64,000 nucleotides of DNA from Eubacteriales bacterium (GTDB lineage: Bacteria > Bacillota > Clostridia > Lachnospirales > Lachnospiraceae): positions 31,674 through 95,673 of the forward strand of contig JAUNJF010000011.1 of assembly GCA_030533405.1 (NCBI GenBank), in the 5' to 3' direction. Numbering within the stretch: position 1 is the first letter of the stretch; the number at the start of each line of letters is the position of its first letter. This document shows positions 1 through 8,755 of this stretch, in pieces. The notes under the pieces were generated by a model. That model was not told the DNA's origin. It saw only the letters and a list, made by a program, of their open reading frames with translations, and made no database searches. The translations under genes were made by a program, and so were the position numbers.

Positions 1-492
1 ACTGGCTGGTGAAATAAATGCACCGCCATTATACAGATGATCATCTCTTTGGAACATTGTTTCATGGAAGGCATCTAACTCTTCCGGTTTTCTGGTTGTA
101 AGCCCAACTGCTCCCTCTGAACTATGGAACTGAATCGTTGCATTCCAGTTACCTGCATAAATACCTTCCCAGCCTTCTAGTTCATTAAAAAATCTCACTG
201 TGTAATCCTGTGCCTGCTGTATTAATTGTTTATCATCAGGATGCCCCAAAGCTTCATTGATGATATCATTTGTAGCATACTCTTTTAATGTACGTTCACT
301 GTCTGCTACATATGTATTAATCATAGCCGTACGACCTGTTAAAATTGCATTCATCTGATTGTAGATATTCGCCTCACAACTCTTCTTTGAAATCGGAAGG
401 TAAATAAATAACATAATCACCACAATGAGTACAATTGATACACTACTACATAATACACATAATTGACTGATTTTAAGCTTTCTCTTCTTCAT
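1..492 (-). CDS. N-terminal part of a membrane chemoreceptor-like sensor (cut by window edge)
   Basis: Reading leftwards from an ATG at 492, 164 codons stay open to the window edge. The product starts MKKRKLKISQ, followed by one hydrophobic segment (about residues 11-32) and then an extracytoplasmic region with sequence such as NAILTGRTAMINTYVADSER and, near the edge, NGGAFISPAS. That layout fits the first transmembrane helix and the start of a Cache-type ligand-binding domain of a methyl-accepting chemotaxis protein. The C-terminal signalling domain is off the window, so a sensor kinase or diguanylate cyclase with the same sensor module is possible. An AAAGGGGGAA ribosome-binding site precedes the ATG. 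Confidence 0.6.
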   Translation of the reverse strand, partial: MKKRKLKISQLCVLCSSVSIVLIVVIMLFIYLPISKKSCEANIYNQMNAILTGRTAMINTYVADSERTLKEYATNDIINEALGHPDDKQLIQQAQDYTVRFFNELEGWEGIYAGNWNATIQFHSSEGAVGLTTRKPEELDAFHETMFQRDDHLYNGGAFISPAS

Positions 493-720
493 AAAACCGT
501 TCCCCCTTTACTTTGATGCATATATGCATTTTAACAGATTTATGTTGATTTTTCAACTATATTTGTGGAAATACAACAAAAAACAAGCAAAAAAAGCAAT
601 TTTGTAACTAATTGCACGGGATACATCTGCATATTACGACAAAATACAGTTTTCTCTATTATTTTCTTGACATTCTTTTTATTTCCATATAAGGTGACAA
701 TGTTTATTATATATGTAATT

Positions 721-729
721 TGATATAAT
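721..729 (+). promoter_or_regulatory. Extended -10 promoter for the hydroxyacid dehydrogenase gene
   Basis: TGATATAAT is a consensus TATAAT (724-729) preceded by the TGn extension. The only -35 at 17-bp spacing is poor (TGTTTA). The TATAAT lies 33 bp before the ATG at 763, giving a short leader that contains the ribosome-binding site. Confidence 0.5.
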
Positions 730-762
730 ACACAATTTACTACATACAACTTGGAGGTTATC

Positions 763-1719
763 ATGAAAATCGTTATTTTAGAACGCGGCTCTTTCGGCCA
801 TGACATTCCTTTAGATGGATTACAAAAATTAGGAGATGTAACCGTTTACGAAAATGCAAATCAAAATGAAGTCCCTGCCTTAACCAAAGACGCAGATATC
901 ATTTTAGTCAACAAACTTCTAATGAATGAATCATCCCTAAAGAATGCAACAAACCTAAAGCTGATTTGTGAAATCGCTACAGGCTATAATAACATTGATC
1001 TTGATTATTGCAAAAGCAGAGGCATCACTGTAACGAATGTCAGAAACTATTCTACACCTAGCGTTGCGCAGCATACATTTGCATTACTGTTATCTGTGTA
1101 TGAAAGACTTTCTTATTATGACCAATTTGTAAAGGACGGAACTTATTCCAAAACAGCTTCTTTTTCCCATATCGGAAAGGGATTTCACGAATTAGCAGGT
1201 AAAACCTATGGAATCATCGGTCTTGGAAACATCGGCAGAAAAGTTGCACAAATCGCTTCTGCATTTGATTGTAATGTCATTTATTATTCTGCTTCTGACC
1301 AAACATATGATGTTCCATATCAAAAAGTGGATTTCGATACATTACTCACCCAAAGCGATATTCTCTCTATTCACTGCCCACTTACAGACAAAACACATCA
1401 CCTTTTAACCTATAACTGTTTTCAAAAGATGAAACGAGATAGCGTAGTCATAAATGTCGGCCGTGGTCCAATCATCTGTGAAAATGATTTAGCCAAGGCA
1501 TTAAATGAAGGACTGATTGCCGGAGCCGGACTTGATGTTTTTGAAAAAGAACCAATCGATGCTGATAACCCATTACTTCAGGTACAAAATAACCACAATT
1601 TAGTCATGGTTCCACATATTGGTTGGGGAAGCGTAGAAGCAAGAACACGCTTAATCAAAGACGTAGAAGAAAGTATTATTGCTTTCCAAAACAAAACACC
1701 AAGAAGTGTTGTCATTTAA
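763..1719 (+). CDS. D-isomer-specific 2-hydroxyacid dehydrogenase
   Basis: A 318-aa NAD-dependent 2-hydroxyacid dehydrogenase, interconverting a 2-keto acid and its D-2-hydroxy acid in the cytosol. The Rossmann nucleotide-binding motif GLGNIG is followed by the family's catalytic triad: Arg in NVGRGP, Glu in DVFEKEP and His in VPHIGWGS. Length and domain order match the hydroxypyruvate/glycerate and D-lactate dehydrogenase group rather than full SerA, since no C-terminal ACT domain is present. An in-frame TTG at 751 could extend the ORF, but GGAGG at 753-757 serves the ATG at 763. It stands alone, flanked by its own promoter and terminator. The exact substrate cannot be read from sequence. 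Confidence 0.88.
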   Translation: MKIVILERGSFGHDIPLDGLQKLGDVTVYENANQNEVPALTKDADIILVNKLLMNESSLKNATNLKLICEIATGYNNIDLDYCKSRGITVTNVRNYSTPSVAQHTFALLLSVYERLSYYDQFVKDGTYSKTASFSHIGKGFHELAGKTYGIIGLGNIGRKVAQIASAFDCNVIYYSASDQTYDVPYQKVDFDTLLTQSDILSIHCPLTDKTHHLLTYNCFQKMKRDSVVINVGRGPIICENDLAKALNEGLIAGAGLDVFEKEPIDADNPLLQVQNNHNLVMVPHIGWGSVEARTRLIKDVEESIIAFQNKTPRSVVI

Positions 1720-1723
1720 CTAT

Positions 1724-1794
1724 AAAAATCCCCTGTTGCATATTGATATACGTCCCAAAATCCGGGTACATATCAATTTCAACAGGGGATTTTT
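1724..1794. terminator. Bidirectional intrinsic terminator between convergent genes
   Basis: A 15-bp inverted repeat: AAAAATCCCCTGTTG at 1724-1738 and its complement ending in TTTTT at 1780-1794. A second inner pairing (TATTGATA/TATCAAT) lies in the loop. A-run and T-run flank both sides, so it can stop the dehydrogenase transcript and the convergent aminotransferase transcript. Confidence 0.85.
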
Positions 1795-1829
1795 ACACTT
1801 TATAACCATTATAATTCGCTTATTTTGTT

Positions 1830-3050
1830 TTAAGCCTGTGTTCCAACCTCTTCAATTGCTTCTTTCAAAATCTGAATTGCTTTGTCACAATCTTCTTTTG
1901 TTGCAATCAATGGTGGCAACATACGAATAATTCTATTGGATGTAGCAGTCACAAGCAACTTTTTCTCCATTGCCTTAATCTTTACTGCCACCGCATCTGT
2001 GTTATTTAACTCAAGTCCTACCAATAATCCAAGTCCACGAATTTCCTTGACATCTGGGAGACTCTTTAATTGCTCCATAAAATATGCACCAACCTCTTTC
2101 GCATTGGCTGCCATATTTTTCTCAAGCAACTCGTTAATCTGCGCATACGAAGCTGCACAACAAACTGGATTACCTGAATAAGTACTTCCATGCGATCCTG
2201 GATTCAATGCCTTTGCATACTCTTCTTTTGCTGCCATGGCACCAATTGGCATTCCACCACCCATTGCTTTTGCCATAGTAACAGCATCTGGTGTCACTCC
2301 ATAATGCATAAATGCCATCGTTTCTCCACAACGACACCATCCCGTCTGAACCTCATCAAACAATAATAACATTCCACGCTCATCGCAAAGTTCTCTCAAT
2401 CCCTGAAGGAACTCTTGGGTAGCAGGATACACACCACCTTCACCTTGAACAGGCTCTACCATAATAGCAATTGTATTTTCTGTACATGCTTCTTTGAAGC
2501 TTTCCAAATTATTGTATTCTGCATATGTAAAACCAGGAACCAATGGGCCAAATCCAATCTGACATCCATTATCAGGCTGTCCTGTTGCTGTCATGGCACC
2601 AAATGTACGTCCATGAAAACTTTTCTTTGCTGTTACAATATGATAATGCTCTGGACCATATTTCTCCACACCGTACTTTCTAGCCATCTTAATCATAGCT
2701 TCATTTGCTTCTGTACCTGAATTCTGGAAGAAAATGCGATCCATTCCAATGGTTTCACAAATTAACTTTGCAAGCATAGCCTGTGGCACGGAATATGGAT
2801 ACAAACTTGTATGCATCGTTTGTCCCACCTGCTCTCTCACTGCCTCAACTACCTTCTCATTACAGTTACCAGCAGAATTTACAGCGATTCCTGCATAAAA
2901 ATCCAAATAGGTATCCCCATCTGCATCTGTTACTGTTAAATCCTTGGACTCCTCAACCACAATCGGAAAACGATATCCAATATTTAACATATACTGATCC
3001 GACATTTCAATAATATCCTGCTTTGTCAATCCAAAATCTTTTGCTTTCAT
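1830..3050 (-). CDS. argD: Class III (ArgD-like) PLP aminotransferase
   Basis: A 406-aa fold-type I, class III aminotransferase, closest in layout to acetylornithine aminotransferase, which transaminates N-acetylornithine with 2-oxoglutarate in arginine synthesis. Visible family features are NSGTEANEAMIK (cofactor phosphate region), SFHGRT, EPVQGEGG, LLFDEVQTG and the PLP lysine in TMAKAMGGGMPIGAM. The start at 3050 is set by a GGAGGATGCATAG ribosome site. No other arginine gene is adjacent. GABA, succinylornithine and other omega-amino-acid aminotransferases share these motifs, so the substrate is an inference and the symbol is tentative. Confidence 0.75.
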   Translation of the reverse strand: MKAKDFGLTKQDIIEMSDQYMLNIGYRFPIVVEESKDLTVTDADGDTYLDFYAGIAVNSAGNCNEKVVEAVREQVGQTMHTSLYPYSVPQAMLAKLICETIGMDRIFFQNSGTEANEAMIKMARKYGVEKYGPEHYHIVTAKKSFHGRTFGAMTATGQPDNGCQIGFGPLVPGFTYAEYNNLESFKEACTENTIAIMVEPVQGEGGVYPATQEFLQGLRELCDERGMLLLFDEVQTGWCRCGETMAFMHYGVTPDAVTMAKAMGGGMPIGAMAAKEEYAKALNPGSHGSTYSGNPVCCAASYAQINELLEKNMAANAKEVGAYFMEQLKSLPDVKEIRGLGLLVGLELNNTDAVAVKIKAMEKKLLVTATSNRIIRMLPPLIATKEDCDKAIQILKEAIEEVGTQA

Positions 3051-3112
3051 CTATGCATCCTCCAAATCATAATTTTATACTATCTTCCTAATCTATTTCT
3101 TGTATTTTTCAA

Positions 3113-3140
3113 ATTATACACCTTTTTATTTCCTTGTCAA
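3113..3140 (-). promoter_or_regulatory. Consensus sigma-A type promoter of the aminotransferase gene
   Basis: On the minus strand TTGACA (3135-3140), a 16-bp spacer and TATAAT (3113-3118). Both hexamers are perfect. They lie 63 bp upstream of the ATG at 3050. No T-box or arginine-box-like motif was noticed in the leader. Confidence 0.8.
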
Positions 3141-3172
3141 TGTATTTTTATTCATTAATACATGTATTTTAT

Positions 3173-4108
3173 TCATTTCTTTTTTATTTTGTCCTCTTTG
3201 ACACCTTTTTTCTTTCCCTTTTCACCCAGAAGCTCTACCTCTAAACGATTATACGGAATCACAATTCCCTGTTCATCAAATGAAACCTTTATGCATTCCT
3301 TTAAATTCCATGTAACCGACCAGTAATCCTGCGTTTGCACCATACAACGAATTCCTAACCGCATACCATTATCTTCAAATGCATCAATAAAGATATCAAT
3401 CGGCTCTGACTCAATAATTCGACCTTCCTGTGCCAAAACGCCGCGTACAACTTCTTTGACTTTTTGAATATCACTTTGATATGCAATTAAAATCTTAATC
3501 TCAACCTTTCGCATCTCCTGCGCCGTCAAATTCACCAAACTATTATCAGCAAGCACACCGTTTGGAATAACAATCATCTTATTATCGTAGGTTTTCAGTC
3601 TTGTATAAAAAATATCAATTGATGTAACGGTTCCTTCATTCCCCTTATTATTTTCAATAATATAATCGCCAACCTGAAATGGCTTTAGCATTAAAATCAA
3701 CACGCCACCTGCAAGATTGGAAAGTGCACCCTGCAATGCCAAACCAATGGATAACGATGCCGTACCTAAAATCGTAACAAAACTTGTAATTTCAAATCCA
3801 ACCACCGATGCTGCAGTTAAAAACACCAATACATAGCCAATCACTCGAACAACCGATAACAAAAATCCAACTACAGAATGTTCAATACTTGATTTTTCCA
3901 ATGATTTTTTTACCAATTTTAAAATCCAATTCACCAGCTTCATTCCAATAACAATAACAAGAATTGCAATTAACACACTTCCCGATTTGCTCACAAGCCA
4001 ATTCACAAATCGATTTACCGTTTTTGATACCAAGCCAGCCGACTCTTCCACCTGTTTCGCAACATCCTCAACTGTTTGCGTCGCTATTTGCATCCACATT
4101 CCATTCAT
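3173..4108 (-). CDS. mscS: MscS-family small-conductance mechanosensitive channel
   Basis: A 311-aa inner-membrane channel that releases solutes during hypo-osmotic shock. An amphipathic start is followed by three hydrophobic helices (about residues 30-130). The pore helix has the small-residue pattern GTASLSIGLALQGALSNLAGG, followed by the beta domain GDYIIENNKGNEGTVTSIDI and the alpha/beta C-terminal domain. Length is typical of MscS (about 280-310 aa). The ORF can be extended to 4153, but AAGGAG upstream of the ATG at 4108 supports the shorter start, and the extension would lie in the upstream terminator. It sits just downstream of glgB and could be reached by read-through. Confidence 0.85.
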   Translation of the reverse strand: MNGMWMQIATQTVEDVAKQVEESAGLVSKTVNRFVNWLVSKSGSVLIAILVIVIGMKLVNWILKLVKKSLEKSSIEHSVVGFLLSVVRVIGYVLVFLTAASVVGFEITSFVTILGTASLSIGLALQGALSNLAGGVLILMLKPFQVGDYIIENNKGNEGTVTSIDIFYTRLKTYDNKMIVIPNGVLADNSLVNLTAQEMRKVEIKILIAYQSDIQKVKEVVRGVLAQEGRIIESEPIDIFIDAFEDNGMRLGIRCMVQTQDYWSVTWNLKECIKVSFDEQGIVIPYNRLEVELLGEKGKKKGVKEDKIKKK

Positions 4109-4125
4109 AGTTCTTCTCCTTGTCG

Positions 4126-4158
4126 AAAAGAGGGCTGCCACACAACGCAACAACCCTC
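4126..4158 (-). terminator. Intrinsic terminator after glgB
   Basis: Minus-strand stem GAGGGTTG/CAGCCCTC followed by TTTT, beginning 5 nt beyond the glgB stop codon. Confidence 0.7.
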
Positions 4159-4162
4159 ATGT

Positions 4163-6361
4163 TTATTTTTCAATTTTAAAGATACTCATAGATAACGGTG
4201 CCAACTGAATGGTAATAGAATTCTTTCTATTATCACAAGCACTTCTCTTACTTACAATTGCCTTCGTATTCTTGCTTCCATCACCACCAAAGCATTCTTC
4301 ATCACTACAAAATACCTCTTTGTAGGTTCCTGACTCTGGTACCCCTACTTTATATTTTGCATGTTTCACTGGTGTAAAATTACAAACAACTAAGAGTGTA
4401 TCTTCTGGCTTATCTGTTTTACGAACAAACGAAATCACGCTCTCATTTGCAGCATTCTCATTAATCCACTCAAAACCATTTACATCCTGGTCTGCCTCGT
4501 ACAAAGCTGGCTCCTGCTTATATAAATGATTCAATGCCTTTACATATCCACGCAAAATAGAATGCGCATCAAATTGCAACAAATCCCAATCCATTTCATC
4601 AGATTCGCTAAATGACTTAAACTGCGCAAACTCCTGTCCCATAAATAATAATTTCTTTCCAGGATGCATCATCATGTAGCCATATAACAATCGTAAATTC
4701 GAGAACTTCTCCTCATATCCACCAGGCATTTGATCCACAATGGATCCTTTATCTCCAATCACCTCATTATGAGAGAATTCTAAAATATATTTTTCGCTAT
4801 ACGCATCCACCAAACTTCCAGTTAACATTTTATGTTCATATTTTCGATACAATGGATCATACGACATATATTTCAACAAATTCTTCATCCAGGAAACGTT
4901 CCACTTATAATCAAATCCCATTCCACCAAGAGAAACGTCCTCTGTCATCATTGGCCAGCCAGATTCTTCCTCCGCAATCAACATACAGTTCGGGAATCTT
5001 TCCTTTAACACACTGTTCATCTCTTTTATAAATGAAATAGCGTCTAAGTTCTCATTTCCACCATACTCATTCGGAATCCAATCTCCATACGCTTTTCCAT
5101 AATCCAAATATAACATAGATGCAATACTATCCATGCGAATTCCATCTATATGATATTTTGAAATCCAATAGATTGCATTGGAAATCAAATAATTTCTTAC
5201 TTCTTTTCTTCCATAATCAAATATATAGGTACCCCATCTAGGGTTGATACTTCTTCGGTCATCAACTGGCTCAAATAATGGTTCTCCATCAAATCTTGCC
5301 AATCCACCTTCCGTCATTGGAAACTGACTTGGAACCCAGTCACAAATAACACCAATTCCTTTACTATGTAAATAATCAACAAAATACATGAAATCAGATG
5401 GCTCTCCATATCGTGAGCTTGGTGCATAAAAGCACGAAGTCTGATATCCCCATGAAGAATCATTCTCATGTTCCATAATTGGCAATAATTCTACATGTGT
5501 ATACCCCATTTCTTTCACATAATCAGCCAATTCCTTTGCGATCTCCCGATAGTTAAAAAACTCTTTTCCGTCCTTTGGACGTTTAAAGGAACCAAGATGC
5601 ACTTCATAAATATTCATCGGCATCTCACCTTTATCATTCAAAAGACGATTATAGGAATCCTGATGCTTCCATTCATAAGACAAATCGACAATCCTAGATG
5701 CTGTTCCTGGACGCAGCTCCGTACAGTTCGCATATGGATCTGGTTTCATAAACGAATTCCCATCTCTCGTCATAATCTCATATTTGTATAATTCACCGCA
5801 CTCTATTTCGGGAATAAATAATTCAAAAATACCAGAATATTCAATACGTCTCATTGTGTGTAACTTTCCATTCCACTCATTAAAATTACCTACAACGGAT
5901 ACTCTGGCAGCATGAGGGGCCCATACCGCAAATAAAACACCCTTCACGCCATCCATTGTACATGGATGTGCACCCAATTTTTCAAATATCTCATAATGTA
6001 CACCATCATGAAACCGACTAATATCAATCGGATCAATTACAGCCTCAAATACATATGGATCAATTATCTTTTTCTTCTGTTCTTCTCCATTTGTCACTTC
6101 ATAATAATATACAAATGGACATTCCTGTTCTACCTTCACATAAAAGAAGCCTGGCACGCGGTCACTAACAAGTTCAAAACACTCACCAGTTGCTTTCTTT
6201 ACCGCTACAACTTTTTTTGCTCCTGGAAAATACGCATTAATATAGACCCCATCCGTCGTTTCATGCATTCCTAATATATGATGTGGATTATCATGCATGC
6301 CAGCTACTAATGCTTCCACTTCATTCCAATTAATTGCAAATACTGGTTTTCTATTCGCCAT
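4163..6361 (-). CDS. glgB: 1,4-alpha-glucan (glycogen) branching enzyme, with an altered third catalytic position
   Basis: A 732-aa GH13 enzyme expected to introduce alpha-1,6 branches into glycogen. An N-terminal carbohydrate-binding region (HDNPHHILGMHE, VWAPHAARVSVVGNFNEWNG) precedes the catalytic barrel (MNIYEVHLGSFKR, YTHVELLPIMEHENDSSWGY) and a C-terminal beta domain. The nucleophile is Asp411 (GIRMDSIASM) and the acid/base is Glu464 (IAEEES). The third GH13 acidic residue, normally Asp in SHDEVVHGK, is read as Asn532 in SHNEVIGDK (codon AAT at 4766-4768 on the minus strand). Everything around it is conserved (PGKKLLFMGQEFAQF). Either activity is lost or reduced, or this is a divergent paralogue. 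glgA lies 32 kb away and no glgC is in the window. GGAGG supports the start. Confidence 0.88.
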   Translation of the reverse strand: MANRKPVFAINWNEVEALVAGMHDNPHHILGMHETTDGVYINAYFPGAKKVVAVKKATGECFELVSDRVPGFFYVKVEQECPFVYYYEVTNGEEQKKKIIDPYVFEAVIDPIDISRFHDGVHYEIFEKLGAHPCTMDGVKGVLFAVWAPHAARVSVVGNFNEWNGKLHTMRRIEYSGIFELFIPEIECGELYKYEIMTRDGNSFMKPDPYANCTELRPGTASRIVDLSYEWKHQDSYNRLLNDKGEMPMNIYEVHLGSFKRPKDGKEFFNYREIAKELADYVKEMGYTHVELLPIMEHENDSSWGYQTSCFYAPSSRYGEPSDFMYFVDYLHSKGIGVICDWVPSQFPMTEGGLARFDGEPLFEPVDDRRSINPRWGTYIFDYGRKEVRNYLISNAIYWISKYHIDGIRMDSIASMLYLDYGKAYGDWIPNEYGGNENLDAISFIKEMNSVLKERFPNCMLIAEEESGWPMMTEDVSLGGMGFDYKWNVSWMKNLLKYMSYDPLYRKYEHKMLTGSLVDAYSEKYILEFSHNEVIGDKGSIVDQMPGGYEEKFSNLRLLYGYMMMHPGKKLLFMGQEFAQFKSFSESDEMDWDLLQFDAHSILRGYVKALNHLYKQEPALYEADQDVNGFEWINENAANESVISFVRKTDKPEDTLLVVCNFTPVKHAKYKVGVPESGTYKEVFCSDEECFGGDGSKNTKAIVSKRSACDNRKNSITIQLAPLSMSIFKIEK

Positions 6362-6392
6362 ATTTTCCTCCTTCGACCCTTTTTGAAACCTT

Positions 6393-6417
6393 AAAAAACG
6401 GCGCCTTGAGCGCCGTT
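6393..6417 (-). terminator. Strong intrinsic terminator before glgB
   Basis: Minus-strand AACGGCGC-TCAAG-GCGCCGTT followed by T-run: an 8-bp GC-rich stem with a 5-nt loop, 4 nt beyond the stop of the upstream P-loop gene. Confidence 0.88.
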
Positions 6418-6421
6418 ATTA

Positions 6422-6991
6422 TCATTCGCCTTTTAACTGTCCCACAACACGTTTAATGGACTCGTTAAATTCCTCTTCAGAAGAATTCTCAAAAACAATC
6501 AAATCCTTAATGTGTTCTGGTTTTGTATAGTTACATCTTGCAACATACTCATCCCAATGTGCAAGTTTCCATGTATCGCGATCTGAGCCTCTCTTAATCA
6601 TTCTCTCTTTACAAACTTCAACTCTTGTATGTGCCCATATCACAACAAGCTTTGTACCGATTTTTGCTAATTTTTCACTCAATTCTCTCATATAGTTCTT
6701 ATCTCGAATCTCATCCGAGAATGGAGCATTAATCAAAACTGTATCATTATATTCCAAAGCTTCCATCGCCAAGTCTAACACACAGTAATATTCATAATCA
6801 CGAATTTCTCTTTGAAAGAAATCAGAAGAACGGTTGTACTCCTCGCCAGCCACTTTAAAAATCTGCTTTGATAATACAATTAATGTATCTTTATCCAAAT
6901 ATACACAATTCTTCAAAGCTTTTGCTAATTGCTTTGATATATAAGTCTTTCCGCATGCTGGCGGTGATGTAACTAAAATTAACTGCTTCAT
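6422..6991 (-). CDS. P-loop kinase-like ATPase of unknown substrate
   Basis: A 189-aa cytosolic protein opening MKQLILVTSPPACGKTYISK. The SPPACGKT segment is a Walker A loop of the small-molecule kinase/AAA_33 type. A later RGSDRDTWKLAHWDEY stretch looks like the basic lid region of nucleotide or shikimate-type kinases. The ATG at 6991 is preferred because the Walker A should lie near the N-terminus and AGGAGG sits 11 nt upstream; an in-frame ATG at 7057 would add 22 unlikely residues. It is transcribed alone, ending at the terminator at 6393-6417. The substrate is not recognisable. Confidence 0.6.
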   Translation of the reverse strand: MKQLILVTSPPACGKTYISKQLAKALKNCVYLDKDTLIVLSKQIFKVAGEEYNRSSDFFQREIRDYEYYCVLDLAMEALEYNDTVLINAPFSDEIRDKNYMRELSEKLAKIGTKLVVIWAHTRVEVCKERMIKRGSDRDTWKLAHWDEYVARCNYTKPEHIKDLIVFENSSEEEFNESIKRVVGQLKGE

Positions 6992-7081
6992 GGTAAAACC
7001 TGCCTCCTCTATACCTCTTTGGTTCCAATATCTTCTTTTGCACTCTTCTCCGTACAACAGTTAATCCCGATTATAGCACAC

Positions 7082-7124
7082 AAAAAAAATATTTACAACG
7101 ATTTTTTGTGTATTTTGTAATATT
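7082..7124 (-). terminator. Intrinsic terminator after sigG
   Basis: Minus-strand AATATTACAA paired with TTGTAAATATT (one bulge) followed by a run of eight T, immediately downstream of the sigG stop. Confidence 0.7.
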
Positions 7125-7128
7125 TTAA

Positions 7129-7908
7129 TTAAAATTCCAGATAATTTTTCATGCACTTTAGTGCAGATTTTTCTAATCTGGAAACCTGTGCTTGTGAAAT
7201 TGCTATTTCTTTCGCAACTTCCGTTTGTGTCTTGCCCTCAAAGAAACGCAATTTGATAATATGATATTCTCGATTTGTTAGTCGTTCCATCGCTTCCCGC
7301 AGGGAAATATCCTCAATCCAGTTCTCCTCCTTATTTTTCTTGTCACTCACCTGATCCATAATATATAAGGTATCTCCACCTTCCTGATATACAGGATCAT
7401 ATAATGAAATAGGTGTTGAAATTGCGTCCAATGCCATAACTACCATTTCTTTTTCAATCATGATTTCTTTTGCAACCTCATCAATTGTAGGTTCCCGATC
7501 CTCTTCCCGTAAAATACGTTCTCTCGCGTAAATTGCTTTATACGCAATATCTCGCAAAGACCTCGATACACGAATAGAATTATTATCTCTTAGATATCTT
7601 CTGCATTCCCCAATTATCATCGGAACAGCATAGGTTGAGAAACGAACATTCATACTCCGGTCAAAATTATCGATTGCCTTCATCAACCCTATACACCCAA
7701 CTTGAAACAAATCATCTGAATTTTCTGTTGCTTTTGTAAAACGTTGTATGACGCTAAGAACCAATCTTAAGTTACCTTCTATTAGCTTTTCTCGCGCTTC
7801 ACAATCTCCTGCCTCAATTCGAATGAACAACTCTGTTTTTTCATCGTTTGTCAAAACTGGAAGTTTTGCTGTGTTCACACCACATATTACGACTTTATTC
7901 AGTGCCAT
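7129..7908 (-). CDS. sigG: Late forespore sigma factor sigma-G
   Basis: A 259-aa sigma-70-family factor that drives late forespore genes. The N-terminus (NKVVICGVNTAKLPVLTNDE) has the sigma-G signature, which includes the region contacted by the anti-sigma factor. Region 2 contains DLFQVGCIGLMKAIDNFD and RFSTYAVPMIIGECRRYLRD; region 4 has the helix-turn-helix KTQTEVAKEIAISQAQVSRL. It lies 88 bp after sigE in the classical spoIIGA-sigE-sigG order. That gap may carry a forespore promoter (a GTATA-like -35 is visible), but I could not define the -10. GGAGGAG precedes the ATG. Confidence 0.95.
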   Translation of the reverse strand: MALNKVVICGVNTAKLPVLTNDEKTELFIRIEAGDCEAREKLIEGNLRLVLSVIQRFTKATENSDDLFQVGCIGLMKAIDNFDRSMNVRFSTYAVPMIIGECRRYLRDNNSIRVSRSLRDIAYKAIYARERILREEDREPTIDEVAKEIMIEKEMVVMALDAISTPISLYDPVYQEGGDTLYIMDQVSDKKNKEENWIEDISLREAMERLTNREYHIIKLRFFEGKTQTEVAKEIAISQAQVSRLEKSALKCMKNYLEF

Positions 7909-7996
7909 TTCTGCTCCTCCTTCATCGCTCTCTAAATAAAGGATTCACATTTACTCTTAACTTTATACAGTTTCTCAAGCACCAATTATTGCTAAT

Positions 7997-8737
7997 TTAT
8001 GAACCAATCCGAAGCATTTCTTTTTTGAGACGTTTCATAATTTTCTTTTCTAATCTGGAAATATAGGATTGTGAAATTCCCAATAAATCTGCAACCTCTT
8101 TCTGAGTCATCTCTTCTCCTTCCGGATTGCTCAACCCAAATCGCATATCAATTATCATTTTTTCTCGTTCTGATAAAATGTTCATTGCTTTTTTTAACAA
8201 TTCACGATCCACTTCATCTTCCATATTTCTATAAATAATGTCCTCCTCTGTTCCCAGTACATCAGAAAGTAATAATTCATTTCCATCCCAATCCACATTC
8301 AATGGTTCATCTATCGACACCTCCATTTTCGTTTTCGAGCTACGTCTTAAATACATTAGTATTTCATTCTCAATACACCGAGATGCATAGGTAGCCAATT
8401 TAATTTTTTTGTCAATTTTAAATGTATTAATTGCCTTTATTAACCCTATCGTTCCTATCGAAATTAAATCTTCAACACCGACTCCTGTATTGTCAAATTT
8501 CTTCGCAATATATACTACCAGACGTAAATTACGCTCAATCAATATACTTTTTACTTCTGTATCATCCATCGTACCCAACTGATTTAAAAGTTTCTGTTCC
8601 TCCTCTGCCTCTAATGGCGGTGGTAAAATATCCGTTCCTCCAATATAATGAACTTCATTCTTCATCGGAAAAAACATATTGGTCATACTTTTTACCACCG
8701 AAAACTTTATTTTATTTTCACATACTACATTTACCAT
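7997..8737 (-). CDS. sigE: Pro-sigma-E, early mother-cell sigma factor
   Basis: A 246-aa sporulation sigma factor made as an inactive precursor. The pro-region (about residues 1-29) precedes [21 protein letters not shown], which matches the conserved processing region cut by SpoIIGA. Region 2 is [20 protein letters not shown]...[18 protein letters not shown]; region 4 has [29 protein letters not shown] places the start at the ATG at 8737 rather than the in-frame GTG at 8749. It lies 18 bp after spoIIGA, with which it is expected to be co-transcribed under Spo0A control. Confidence 0.95.
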   Translation of the reverse strand: MVNVVCENKIKFSVVKSMTNMFFPMKNEVHYIGGTDILPPPLEAEEEQKLLNQLGTMDDTEVKSILIERNLRLVVYIAKKFDNTGVGVEDLISIGTIGLIKAINTFKIDKKIKLATYASRCIENEILMYLRRSSKTKMEVSIDEPLNVDWDGNELLLSDVLGTEEDIIYRNMEDEVDRELLKKAMNILSEREKMIIDMRFGLSNPEGEEMTQKEVADLLGISQSYISRLEKKIMKRLKKEMLRIGS

Positions 8738-8755
8738 AGTAACCTCCACACATAA

